Source: UBA974 sp002292405 (GTDB lineage: Bacteria; Bacteroidota; Bacteroidia; Flavobacteriales_D; Sanyastnellaceae). From it: a DNA stretch of 64,000 nt. The notes under the pieces were generated by a model that was given only the letters and a program-made list of their open reading frames with translations, was not told the DNA's origin and did no database searches. Positions 53,387 through 62,298 of the stretch are shown in pieces. Each line of letters opens with the position of its first letter. Positions within the stretch are counted from its first letter, which is position 1. The stretch spans positions 500,483 through 564,482 of the forward strand of contig CALTBR010000002.1 of NCBI GenBank assembly GCA_943842425.1. The letters run 5' to 3'. The position numbers and the translations under genes are program-made.

Positions 53387-55756
53387 ATGAATTTTAAGCT
53401 TGTTGTATCTTTTATTTTATGCTCAGTGTTTTTAGGGAGATTCGCAGCCCAAGAGAATAGACCGGTAAGCACTTGGAAGGACTACTTCCCTTATTCAGAA
53501 GTACTTGAAGTAATTACAGGAAGCGATCTTCAGGGTGATGTTGTCGCCTATGGGCGCACAGAATTTGCTGTTTTTCAGGTGCACTCTAAGACCAATTTCG
53601 TGACGCGCTACAGCCAAGTTCAGGGACTTTCCCAATCAAACCCTACCGCCATAGGTTTATACGAACCCAGTGAAACACTCTTAATCGGGTATTCAAACGG
53701 AAATTTAGACCTGGTTACTTCTGCCGGCACGTTCAATATGCCCGACATCCTCAACAGCAACTTAATTGGAGACAAAGGCATACGGGGAATCTTTGTCATC
53801 GAAGACTTCGCTTATCTGGCATGCGCCTTCGGAGTTGTCGTGATCGATCTCGATAAATTTGAGGTGAAAGACACTTGGTACATTACCGGTTCTAGCGACC
53901 TACGAGAAGTTTTAGATGTTGACTTGAACGGTGAAAAATGGATCGTCTGTACTGACGCCGGTGTATTCGAAGCTCCCATTTCTCACCCCTTCCTTTCCAG
54001 CTCTGAAGCTTGGACCCGATGGGAAGACTTGCCTGAGTCGGCGGACTCTTTTGTCTCTGAGCTGGTTTTCTTCGGCGACCGCACCCTAGTACACTTGGGT
54101 GAGGGTCCGCTTAGCAGGCTTTGGAAGTGGACGGAGCAGTGGGGATGGGAATTGTTTCAAGGTTGGCCACCCGAAGGAGATGCTTTGTGGGGATTAGATG
54201 TGCACAACGATACCTTGTTAATAGGTGGTTGTTGTGGCATCGTCCAAATTGATTCTAATGAAAACCTTATTCCCCCCAACAACGCTTTGGGAAGTTGGAT
54301 GCAAATCCGAGATGTGGCGTATGATAAATCGGGTGAAATTTGGATCGCCAGTAGAATCGGTGGCCTACTCCGTCATGTCTATGACATCACTGAAGGTTCA
54401 TTAGAAAACGGCATCTTCGCTCCCAAGGGGCCCCCTACAGCTGATGTGCGTAAGATAGATTGTTGGAACGCTAACCTTTGGTTTGCCACAGGAGGAGTCG
54501 ATGCAGCTTGGGATGGGAATTACAACTCCGCAGGCATACACGGCCTCGTGGATGGGAATTGGGTAAGTGTGGAAGACGGCGAGGGAGAAAACGATATCCC
54601 CGGAATTCGAGACTACATCGCTGTGAGCATAGACCCCACAAATCCCAATCACGTGATGTTAGGCTCTTATGAAGAAGGTTTAATAGAAGTGTTAGATGGC
54701 GAAATGGTGGGGCTTTACAACTCCTCTAACAGTACTATTTCTGAAGGGAATTTCGGAGGAAGCCTGAGGACGGGCGTTTCTGGAGTCGACTTCGATAAAA
54801 ATGGCAATCTCTGGTTTTCTAACTCCTTTAGCGATACCCCTCTTCAAGTGCGACTTGCGAACGGTACCTTCATCCCTATGGATCTCGGCGGCGCAATAGG
54901 ACCGACAGACAATGTCGCTGACGTCATGGTCACCCGAGACGGTTATGTTTGGGTCATCCTCCCCCGGGGTGGTGGCCTTCTTGTTTTCGATCCCAACGGT
55001 ACTCCTGAAATAACTACCGACGACGATTGGCGCTTCCTCTCCACAGACCTCGAGGAGGGCAATCTACCTTCTAATTGGGTGTACTCTTTAGAAGAAGACC
55101 TCGATGGAGAAATTTGGATAGGCACGGGTTCCGGTCCCGCAATTTTTTATCGATCAGCCTCCCTCTTTGAAAACGACAGCGAGACCACGGCTTCTCAAAT
55201 CCTCATTAAGCAAGACGGAAATTACCAATATCTGCTCGCTACGGAAACAGTTACCGCCACTATAATCGATGGGGGAAATCGCAAATGGCTGGGCACTTCT
55301 GGATCTGGGGTGTACGTCCTCAGTAATGACGGACTCACAATTGAGCATCAATTCTCCACTGAAAACAGCCCTCTCCCCTCCAACAACATCCTCGACATCG
55401 CTATCAACCAAGCGAACGGCGAGGTCTTTATCGCCACTTCTCGAGGCACCATCTCCTATCTGGGCGAAGCTACCAACTGGGACTCTGAGATGTCCAACAT
55501 CTTCGTTTTCCCTAACCCCGTTGAGGCAGGTTATGAAGGAGTGATCACAGTTGATGGATTAGATTTCGAAACTACAGTCCACGTTACGGACGCTTCTGGG
55601 CGGCTAGTCGCTAAAGTCGAATCCATGGGAGGACGAGCTGTTTGGGATGGAAGATTTGATTCTGGCTTGCTGGCGCCGTATGGAGTGTACCTAATCTTTG
55701 CAGTCGATCGAGATGGGAAGACATCTGGGACGACTAAGCTGGCTATTACGAGATGA
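53387..55756 (+). CDS. porZ: T9SS accessory protein PorZ (beta-propeller, with sorting domain)
   Basis: About 789 residues from ATG 53387; the longer frame to 53282 is not supported. Signal peptide (to about FAAQ), then the PorZ N-terminal propeller (WKDYFPYSEVLEVITGSD and the IGYSNGNLDLV motif that marks the family), a second propeller of the two-component-regulator type with DGEIWIGTGSG-like blades, and a C-terminal T9SS type A domain (VFPNPVEAGYEGVITVDG). PorZ is part of the T9SS attachment machinery at the cell surface that links cargo to LPS. Its stop overlaps the next ATG (ATGA). Confidence 0.9.
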   Translation: MNFKLVVSFILCSVFLGRFAAQENRPVSTWKDYFPYSEVLEVITGSDLQGDVVAYGRTEFAVFQVHSKTNFVTRYSQVQGLSQSNPTAIGLYEPSETLLIGYSNGNLDLVTSAGTFNMPDILNSNLIGDKGIRGIFVIEDFAYLACAFGVVVIDLDKFEVKDTWYITGSSDLREVLDVDLNGEKWIVCTDAGVFEAPISHPFLSSSEAWTRWEDLPESADSFVSELVFFGDRTLVHLGEGPLSRLWKWTEQWGWELFQGWPPEGDALWGLDVHNDTLLIGGCCGIVQIDSNENLIPPNNALGSWMQIRDVAYDKSGEIWIASRIGGLLRHVYDITEGSLENGIFAPKGPPTADVRKIDCWNANLWFATGGVDAAWDGNYNSAGIHGLVDGNWVSVEDGEGENDIPGIRDYIAVSIDPTNPNHVMLGSYEEGLIEVLDGEMVGLYNSSNSTISEGNFGGSLRTGVSGVDFDKNGNLWFSNSFSDTPLQVRLANGTFIPMDLGGAIGPTDNVADVMVTRDGYVWVILPRGGGLLVFDPNGTPEITTDDDWRFLSTDLEEGNLPSNWVYSLEEDLDGEIWIGTGSGPAIFYRSASLFENDSETTASQILIKQDGNYQYLLATETVTATIIDGGNRKWLGTSGSGVYVLSNDGLTIEHQFSTENSPLPSNNILDIAINQANGEVFIATSRGTISYLGEATNWDSEMSNIFVFPNPVEAGYEGVITVDGLDFETTVHVTDASGRLVAKVESMGGRAVWDGRFDSGLLAPYGVYLIFAVDRDGKTSGTTKLAITR

Positions 55757-56604
55757 GTCGTGGGAATGAAGTTGAGGTGACCCATGTATCGAAAAAAGCT
55801 GAGGTGACTTTGAAATCTGAAAAATCACATTTGCACCTTCTTGGGATTCAATCTACTATTGCTTGGGAAAACCCTGAAGCTAATAGGTTGGATTTCGAAA
55901 AGCAGATTAGGGAAGGTGTTAAGAAATTTCCCGAAACTGACTTAATAGTACTTCCCGAAGTTTTTACAACTGGTTTCACGATGAACCATTCCAAGATCGA
56001 TTCATGGGAATCCCGAGATACTCTCAATTGGATGACTCGACTCTCCTCAGAATTAAAAGTCGGACTTACAGGAAGTATAACATTCAGGCTTAAAGACGGC
56101 ACAGCTCGAAACAGAAGTCTCTTCGTTCGCCCTGATGGGTCATTTGAGTTTTACGATAAAAAACACCTGTTCTCTTTAGGTTCTAAAGATCAATTTTTCG
56201 AAAAAGGACTGGTGAAAAAGATCGTAGAATTCCGAGGTTGGAAAATTCTGCTACAAATCTGCTATGACCTCAGGTTTCCATGCTCTTCTCGAAACACACT
56301 TGAAGACAGATATGACATCGCACTCTATGTCGCAAATTGGCATCAAGCTCGCATCAAGCATTGGCTAACCCTTCTCCAAGCCCGCGCAATTGAAAACCAG
56401 TGTTACGTGATGGGAGTCAACAGAACGGGTGCTGATGCAAATAGTATAATTTACCCGGGAGAAAGCTTTGCTGTTGATTTTTATGGAGGGATTCGCGACC
56501 AAGCCACACAAGACGATGTTGTACAACTTGTATGTGACAGAAATGCTTTAGAAGATTTTAAAACCAAGTTTCCAGTACTGGAGGATGAGGACACATCAGA
56601 CTAG
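55753..56604 (+). CDS. Nitrilase-family amidohydrolase, YafV/omega-amidase-like
   Basis: 283 residues. The catalytic triad is visible: Glu in LPEVFTTGF, Lys in YDKKHLF, Cys in LLQICYDLRFP. The WHQARIKHWLTLLQARAIEN region and the closing NRTGADANSIIY fit the YafV/omega-amidase (Nit2-like) branch, which hydrolyses alpha-ketoglutaramate and related amides as a repair or salvage step. It is translationally coupled to porZ by an ATGA overlap, with a hairpin 47 bases after its stop. Confidence 0.9.
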   Translation: MSRGNEVEVTHVSKKAEVTLKSEKSHLHLLGIQSTIAWENPEANRLDFEKQIREGVKKFPETDLIVLPEVFTTGFTMNHSKIDSWESRDTLNWMTRLSSELKVGLTGSITFRLKDGTARNRSLFVRPDGSFEFYDKKHLFSLGSKDQFFEKGLVKKIVEFRGWKILLQICYDLRFPCSSRNTLEDRYDIALYVANWHQARIKHWLTLLQARAIENQCYVMGVNRTGADANSIIYPGESFAVDFYGGIRDQATQDDVVQLVCDRNALEDFKTKFPVLEDEDTSD

Positions 56605-56650
56605 TCAAATCTGGATTTAAATACGAAAGAGATAATTCCTCTAGGTTGAT

Positions 56651-56685
56651 ATTTTTAAAGACTACAGTCCGTAGTCTTTAAAAAT
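56651..56685. repeat. Perfect 15-bp inverted repeat between nitrilase and recombinase genes
   Basis: ATTTTTAAAGACTAC (56651-56665), loop AGTCC, then its exact complement GTAGTCTTTAAAAAT (56671-56685). No T-run follows the stem in either direction, so it is not a standard terminator. Its place, just before the recombinase and at the change in base composition, fits a recombination or regulatory site, or a folded attachment-type site; the sequence alone cannot tell. Confidence 0.75.
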
Positions 56686-56845
56686 AAATCTATAACTTAT
56701 TAAAACTAGGTAATTAACTTTTTTATTTAAAGAAAATAACGTATATTTATATATAATAGTTCGTTATATTTTTAGTCTTAATTTGTTAAATGATTAAAAA
56801 TAATACGCTATATACATGTTAAATATTTTTAATAACATACGTTAA

Positions 56846-57861
56846 ATGCACGTTAATTTTTATAAAAAGCCTCAAATACATGTCAATAATTCTCATTCAA
56901 AAATAGGAAATGGGACCTTATTCTCGGAATATTTAAGTGAATTTATTGCAAATTCTGCTACAAAAAGAGTCAAAGGATATGGGACTGTGGGTTTGGCATA
57001 CAATACTATTAGAACCTATAAATCACTTTATAGGATCACTCAAGAATATGAACTTGAGAAATCTCAGATATTATATCTCAGCTCAATTAATAAAAATACC
57101 GCTGAATCTTTCACTCGATTTCTGAAAATAGAGAAACAATACAGTGATAATTATTGCGGTCAATTGCTTAAATTATTGAAGATTATTTTAAGGGATGCAG
57201 AGAAAAGTGGGTTTGCTATTCACCCCTATTCAAATTATATAGAATCCTTCAAACAGAAAAGTTCAGATCGGATCATTCATTTTTTGAATCCAGAAGAAAT
57301 CAAGGTCTAAAATGCTTAGAGCGGATACCAAGTGAGTGTGAAGATAGTTACAAGTGGTTGCTGATTGGGCTTTCTATTGGACAAAGGGTTTCGGATTTAT
57401 TAGGTCTTAAACCTGAGAATCTTAGAAAAGCAACTAATGGACTTTACATCGATATCATGCAGCAAAAAACAAAGAAGGCAGTTACCATTGGAGTGGCAGA
57501 CCCGGTAGTGATTTCACTCTTAGAAAATGAATTTCCAAAAGTTCTTTCTCAAGTAGCTTTTAACAAGCAAATAAAGCTGATTTGTAAAATTGCAGGAATT
57601 AGTGAAGTAGTTCGTGGTTTCAAAAACAATCCTAAAACCAGAAGAAAGGAAGTCGTAGAAGGCCCTAAATATGAATTTGTAACCTCACATATTATGAGAA
57701 GGTCTTTTGCGTCTAATTATTATGGGAAAATTGAAACTCCACTTCTGATGAACATAACCGGACACACCAAAGAGAGTACGTTTCTAACTTACATTGGTAC
57801 GCATCAGAATAAAGATGCATTGGCTGATTTGTTTATGGAAAAAGCGGGGGTTATTTGGTAG
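56846..57861 (+). pseudogene. Tyrosine recombinase/integrase, split by a one-base deletion
   Basis: Two adjacent open frames form one integrase. The first (56846-57310, 154 aa) is a SAM-like core-binding domain without the usual N-terminal arm domain, ending NPEEIKV then TAA. The second, read from the adjacent frame (main part 57358-57861), has all catalytic residues: Arg in GQRVSDLL, Lys in QQKTKKAV, HIMRRS (H..R), and the GHTKESTFLTYIG histidine and tyrosine. A T missing near 57306-57308 (GTCTAAAATGC versus GTCTTAAAATGC) would restore EEIKVLKCLERIPSE without a gap. It is a recent inactivation or a sequencing error. It sits at the left edge of the glycan island. Confidence 0.85.
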
Positions 57862-58147
57862 GATCACGGTCTTTATCAAAGAGATCTTGATTATCAATTT
57901 CCTTAAGTTTGTCCAGGGTAAACTGATCTCTTACTGATTTAGTTTTCGGGAAAATATAATTAGATAGCGTAACAAATAATTTGACACGCTCCGTTTTTGT
58001 TAAACTTTTTTGATTTACCAAGAGCTCATCTAGAATTTCTTCATACAACAGCTCCATCTTTTGTTTAATCGTAGACTCCTCTTTTTTTGCAGGACCTCTT
58101 TTAGATTTCTTTCCTGCATTACGCGCTGCTTTTGTGTCAAATGGCAT
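57851..58147 (-). CDS. Small Lys-rich hypothetical protein, mobile-element type
   Basis: 98 residues: a basic N-terminus (MPFDTKAARNAGKKSKRG) followed by helical segments (ELLYEEILDELLVNQ, then ERVKLFVTLSNYIFP). The R.AGKKSKRG start resembles small proteins in Bacteroidota mobile elements and phage-terminase-small-subunit-like genes, by recollection only. Its 3' end overlaps the convergent integrase by 11 bases. Probably part of the same former mobile unit. Confidence 0.55.
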   Translation of the reverse strand: MPFDTKAARNAGKKSKRGPAKKEESTIKQKMELLYEEILDELLVNQKSLTKTERVKLFVTLSNYIFPKTKSVRDQFTLDKLKEIDNQDLFDKDRDPTK

Positions 58148-58206
58148 ATTTATGAAATTACAAAATCAATCAACTATATAAAGCTACTTCAAATTTAAAC
58201 AAATAA

Positions 58207-58905
58207 TTAATAACGATTTAAATGCAAATTAATGAAAAAACGAACTAAATGTATTTGACGTTTTATTCTTGAAGGTTGAGTTAATAGTCTGTATGTCCAT
58301 TCCATATTATTTTTTACCCACCATTTTGGAGCTCTTTTTACATAGCCGGTATAAACATCAAAACTTCCCCCTAAACCCTGATAAAGCGCCTGATGATATT
58401 TTTGAATGCGCTCCATTAAATTTTCTTGTTTAGGAGAACCCATTGCAAGAAAAATAACATCTGGTTGGTGTTTTTTTATATCCTCTATTAATTCACGCTC
58501 TTCTGCTTCTGTTTTAATATATCCATTTCTAAAATTACAAATATTAATTCCCGAAAAATTAGATTTTAGTTGTATTACTGTAGCTTCAATAACAGCTTGT
58601 TTTCCACCTACCAGATAAAAAGATTTGCTCTTATAATAATTTTTAACAACATCCAACCAAAGCTCACAACCTGGAATTTTAAATACACTTTTAATTCCTT
58701 TCTTTTGTAAAGCCCAAACAGCACCAATACCGTCAGGATACCCAAGATTTCTATTAATAAAACCTCGGCTATCATCGGTAGCATGCATAATTTTTTCAGC
58801 ATTAACTGCAACCATTATTTTCTGGTTGTCAAATGCATATTGTATGAATTCTTCTCTTGATTTTGGAGCGTAAGTTATTACTCCATTTAATGACTCAAAT
58901 TCCAT
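58207..58905 (-). CDS. WecG/TagA/CpsF-family glycosyltransferase
   Basis: 232 residues with the family fingerprint: NAEKIM, GYPDGIGAVWALQKKG, an SFYLVGG segment, AMGSPKQENLM and the C-terminal LGGSFDVYTGYVKRAPKWW and YRLLTQPSRI. The family transfers a (N-acetyl)mannosamine-type sugar to a lipid carrier in teichoic acid, enterobacterial common antigen or capsule synthesis. Its first bases overlap the end of the toroid gene by 11, so it is in the same transcript and the last gene of the visible cluster. Confidence 0.92.
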   Translation of the reverse strand: MEFESLNGVITYAPKSREEFIQYAFDNQKIMVAVNAEKIMHATDDSRGFINRNLGYPDGIGAVWALQKKGIKSVFKIPGCELWLDVVKNYYKSKSFYLVGGKQAVIEATVIQLKSNFSGINICNFRNGYIKTEAEERELIEDIKKHQPDVIFLAMGSPKQENLMERIQKYHQALYQGLGGSFDVYTGYVKRAPKWWVKNNMEWTYRLLTQPSRIKRQIHLVRFFINLHLNRY

Positions 58906-60010
58906 GCTTTACATCTTTTTCCAAAAAATAATGCGCCATCGCGTTAAACATAAAGGCATTGCTCCAACGCATGTAAGATATTTTTGAACTCATTCCTTTT
59001 TTTAGTTGATAATAAAAATATCCTTTTTTATGTTGCATATTAATTAAGGTCCAATCTACAACTTTAGACAAAAGAGCTTCGTTTTCTTTAAACACTCCCA
59101 ATTTAGACAAAGTCACAATAACCTGTGCAGGACAATGAATATCTATTGGATAAGTTTTATTGTGATAATATTTAGGTGTTCCATCGGCCTCGAAAAAGTT
59201 ACTTAAATAATAGACCAAACCTTTATCAATGTGATTCTGAAAACTATAATCTTCAGTATTTTGCTGATACGTTTCAATAGCATCTAAATTAAACCCTGTA
59301 TGAAAACTATCTTTCCAAGATTGAACTGGTAGTAAACCGTATATCCATGAACCATCTTTTTCTTGTAGTTGACATGCTGCGTTAACAGCCTGTTTAGCAA
59401 CTTCTAAATGGGATTCATTTTTTGTGAACTTGTAGGAATAACTTAATATTTTTGCACCTAACAATGACGCATTAATAACAGTATTATTACCATTTTTAAT
59501 GCTATAAGAAAACAGGAATCCTCCCTTACATGCTGTGCGAGACAAATCATTAATCACAAAATCAGCAGCAGTTAAAGTTTCTGCTAAAACAGTTTCATCT
59601 TTAGTAATTTCATAACTCTCTAACAGTGCTTCTACAGAAAAGCAAGTTGCCACTACGGTTGGTGTGTGTTTTTGGAATAGAAATAAGCGTCTAGCTTGCC
59701 AATCAAAGTTATAACCCCAACAGGAACCAGAGTATCCTTTTGATCGTAGATTTAGTAACAGTAGTGTAAGTTCTTTTATTTTATTTAGTAGTTCTTCTTT
59801 TGCGCCAAAGTCTTCACAACCAGTTATTTCTAACTTGTATAATTTGCAATAACCTAAAAGAAATAAAGCAATACCCTTTGCATTGTGTTCTTTAGGCACC
59901 ATCAATAGTTTTCTGAAATTGACAGGGCTTCGTTTAAAACCTTGAATCCAAGCCAATCTGGCAAGATCCCAATGTTTTAAGGGTGTCGCGTTAAATAGTT
60001 TTGAATTCAA
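58895..60010 (-). CDS. Alpha/alpha-toroid protein of a polysaccharide cluster (main open part, 5' end frameshifted)
   Basis: 371 residues as read from TTG 60010; the in-frame upstream codons down to a TAG at 60065-60067 continue the protein (SGWDPYDGLNS). The body alternates helices with aromatic-rich loops (WGYNFDWQARRLF, CPAQVIVTLSKLG, YMRWSNAFMFNAMAHYFLE) and resembles the six-hairpin glycosidase/terpenoid-cyclase toroid. Such proteins are frequent in Bacteroidota surface-glycan clusters and are often mis-called delta-aminolevulinate dehydratase. Function unknown; a lyase, hydrolase or cyclase role is possible. The real start is at 60099, in the other frame. Confidence 0.75.
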   Translation of the reverse strand: MNSKLFNATPLKHWDLARLAWIQGFKRSPVNFRKLLMVPKEHNAKGIALFLLGYCKLYKLEITGCEDFGAKEELLNKIKELTLLLLNLRSKGYSGSCWGYNFDWQARRLFLFQKHTPTVVATCFSVEALLESYEITKDETVLAETLTAADFVINDLSRTACKGGFLFSYSIKNGNNTVINASLLGAKILSYSYKFTKNESHLEVAKQAVNAACQLQEKDGSWIYGLLPVQSWKDSFHTGFNLDAIETYQQNTEDYSFQNHIDKGLVYYLSNFFEADGTPKYYHNKTYPIDIHCPAQVIVTLSKLGVFKENEALLSKVVDWTLINMQHKKGYFYYQLKKGMSSKISYMRWSNAFMFNAMAHYFLEKDVKHGI

Positions 60011-60099
60011 TCCATCGTAAGGATCCCAGCCTGAAAAATTTTCTTTTTCACAGTAGATTTTAATCTAGTAAACGATGTGTTTAAAGTTTTCTTATTCAT
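60007..60099 (-). pseudogene. 5' fragment of the toroid gene, one base out of frame
   Basis: From ATG 60099, which overlaps the stop of the upstream glycosyltransferase (ATGA), a 30-codon frame MNKKTLNTSFTRLK... runs to a TGA at 60007-60009. The upstream half of the toroid protein fits this frame up to TRLK and the downstream frame from IYCEKENFSGWDPYDG. An extra A in the A-run at 60058-60061 would join them with no gap. The translational-coupling ATGA supports it as the true start. Confidence 0.7.
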
Positions 60100-61196
60100 T
60101 TTATTAAATATGCTTTTATCTTATTCATTTCTAAAGAAGCATTATTTATCAATTGATCACTATTAACCAATGAGCAATTGTTTTGTAATATATATATATT
60201 ATTTGAAGTTATCGATTGAATAAAATTAATTATAGCAGAATCCGACAATGCGTTTATAGCATAACCTACCTGTAAATCTTCAACTCTTTTTTGTAAAAAT
60301 GTACCTTGACTTACAATTAATGGTTTGTTGAAAAATATAGATTCATATAATTTATTAGGTTCTGCTATACGAACGTTTCCCGATGTGGGATCATAACAGA
60401 CTACATTAATATCTATTTTACAATAAATTGAATTTAAATCCTGAGGGTTTTTAAATTTTCCATGAAATTTAACATTAGGAAAAATAGTCCAATTTATTTG
60501 ATTTAAACTATCCCCTTCTACTTCACCAAAAAAATGAAATTCATGTTGAGGAAAATTAGAACCAACTATATTTGCAAATCGAACAATAGTATTGGGATAT
60601 CTAATTAAACCGATAAACCCAAATTTTATATTTTTATCATTAAACTCAACTCCAATTGGCCTTTCTTTATCTATAAAAGAATCGTGTAATTTATTATGAA
60701 TAAATAAAGTTTTATAAGAATAAGGGTTAACATTACCGAATAGATATTCTTGAAACCCCTCAGAAGTAAAAATAGTTAGTATTGACTTTCTTATAATTCG
60801 TTTATCTAAATAAACGAAAAAAAATCTAATAAATGTATTTTTGATTCTCGCAGCGGATACATCTGCTTCTTCATAGATAAACTTATATTTCCATAGAAAA
60901 GAAACAAGGGTTCCAATTTCAAAACCAAATGCATAAATAATATCATCATTATTAATTTGACTAATAACATGGTTGATGTTTTTTTTATAAATATTGATTT
61001 TTTTTGGTTTAATAAAACTTTTATCTATAAACCATTCTTCTTTAACATCAAACCCCACATTTTTTAAATTCTCTGTATAGAGGCCATTATTAAAACCAAA
61101 AACAAGACAATCATATCCAGAATTTTTAAAATATTGAATTCTTTTTATGCATCTAGGTTGAGATAATTGTTGAACTATAAAAACTATTTTACTCAT
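60096..61196 (-). CDS. Glycosyltransferase (GT4-like), surface-glycan cluster
   Basis: 366 residues in a GT-B layout: N-terminal MSKIVFIVQQLSQPRCIKRIQYF, a middle region with few conserved residues and a C-terminal nucleotide-sugar domain with IKFGFIGLIRYPNTIVRFAN and AEPNKLYESIFFNKPLIVS. It lacks the usual EGxxxxxxE motif, so donor specificity cannot be guessed. Its stop overlaps the toroid-gene ATG. Very AT-rich. Confidence 0.75.
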   Translation of the reverse strand: MSKIVFIVQQLSQPRCIKRIQYFKNSGYDCLVFGFNNGLYTENLKNVGFDVKEEWFIDKSFIKPKKINIYKKNINHVISQINNDDIIYAFGFEIGTLVSFLWKYKFIYEEADVSAARIKNTFIRFFFVYLDKRIIRKSILTIFTSEGFQEYLFGNVNPYSYKTLFIHNKLHDSFIDKERPIGVEFNDKNIKFGFIGLIRYPNTIVRFANIVGSNFPQHEFHFFGEVEGDSLNQINWTIFPNVKFHGKFKNPQDLNSIYCKIDINVVCYDPTSGNVRIAEPNKLYESIFFNKPLIVSQGTFLQKRVEDLQVGYAINALSDSAIINFIQSITSNNIYILQNNCSLVNSDQLINNASLEMNKIKAYLIK

Positions 61197-61254
61197 TTAT
61201 TTTTTATCTTCAAATCAAGGATTTATTTTATTTTGATAATCATTAAATTTTAAA

Positions 61255-62289
61255 TTATTTTTTCATTACAACTTCTAATTCTCTTGCAACTTTTGAAGCC
61301 AAAAAATTGTCTGTGGAATAATTGAAATTAAAATTAGAAATATTTTTAACAGCTAAAGGGGTTGCAATCATTTTAATGATTTCATGATAATAAAATTCTG
61401 GGTTAAGTTCATAAGATACTATCCCGATATTTTTATCTTCAAAAAAATCTTTTATTCCGCCTACAGGCCTTGTCGCTACAGGAAGTCCAAAAGCCATTGC
61501 TTCTAACAGTGCTGCAGGCAAACCTTCGCTATAGCTAAGTAAAAAAAAGAAATCTGCATTTTGAAATTCCTTTTGCAAAGCCTTTCCTTCTAAATTACCC
61601 TTTAAGAAAACATTCTCAATTTTTTCAGTTTCCACTTTTTCTTTAATATTTAGATACTCAGTTCCATTGCCTACAATAGTGAATTTTATATCACTTACCT
61701 TTTCTTGTAATTTCTTAAAAACCTCTAATGCCTCATATATGCCCTTGCCTTTTTCAAGTCGGGAAACAAATAAGAAGTTTTTTATATAACCTTGTCGTCT
61801 TTCAATTTTAAAATCTTTAACTAACCAATCATCAACTTTTGTGGAACTAATGGTAATATTTGATAGTATCTTTTTTTCTTTTAAAACAGTTTCAAACTTC
61901 TTAGATAAAACAATAATTAAATTACATTTATTTAAAGTGTAATTAACATATTTCAGGTCTAAAAGATCTTCTTGTTCATTATTCCATCCATGAATGAATA
62001 AAATAACTTTAAAGCCGAATATTTGACAAAAATTACAATAAACTAAACGAGATAATATTCCAGCTTTTAGAGATGTATTAATTAAGATTCTATCTGGAGA
62101 CTTTCTGATTATAGATATCAAAAGCCATAATAGATTAAAAGGTAATATTAATTTATTGATTAAAATATTTTTAGATTGAAAATAATTGTGATATATTATT
62201 TCTTTACTGAAGTACGGTTTCAAACCCTTATAATGACCATTAATTCCTCCAGGAGCATTAATAGGGGGGTTAACTAAAAGTATTTTCAT
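61255..62289 (-). CDS. GT4-family glycosyltransferase
   Basis: 344 residues: N-terminal MKILLVNPPINAPGGINGH, linker, then C-terminal FLFVSRLEKGKGIYEALEVF, VGNGTEYLNI and SEGLPAALLEAMAFGLPVA, with the EX7E motif of GT4 retaining enzymes. It would add one sugar to a growing surface glycan on the cytoplasmic side. It is ten bases after the previous gene in the transcript direction. Confidence 0.9.
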   Translation of the reverse strand: MKILLVNPPINAPGGINGHYKGLKPYFSKEIIYHNYFQSKNILINKLILPFNLLWLLISIIRKSPDRILINTSLKAGILSRLVYCNFCQIFGFKVILFIHGWNNEQEDLLDLKYVNYTLNKCNLIIVLSKKFETVLKEKKILSNITISSTKVDDWLVKDFKIERRQGYIKNFLFVSRLEKGKGIYEALEVFKKLQEKVSDIKFTIVGNGTEYLNIKEKVETEKIENVFLKGNLEGKALQKEFQNADFFFLLSYSEGLPAALLEAMAFGLPVATRPVGGIKDFFEDKNIGIVSYELNPEFYYHEIIKMIATPLAVKNISNFNFNYSTDNFLASKVARELEVVMKK

Positions 62290-62298
62290 TTTATATTT

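Noticed and set aside
57280..57286. TTTTTTG slippery heptamer upstream of the integrase break as programmed -1 frameshifting
   Set aside because: It fits the X XXY YYZ pattern, but slipping there would replace the conserved NPEEIK residues; a single lost T after EEIK explains the frames better.
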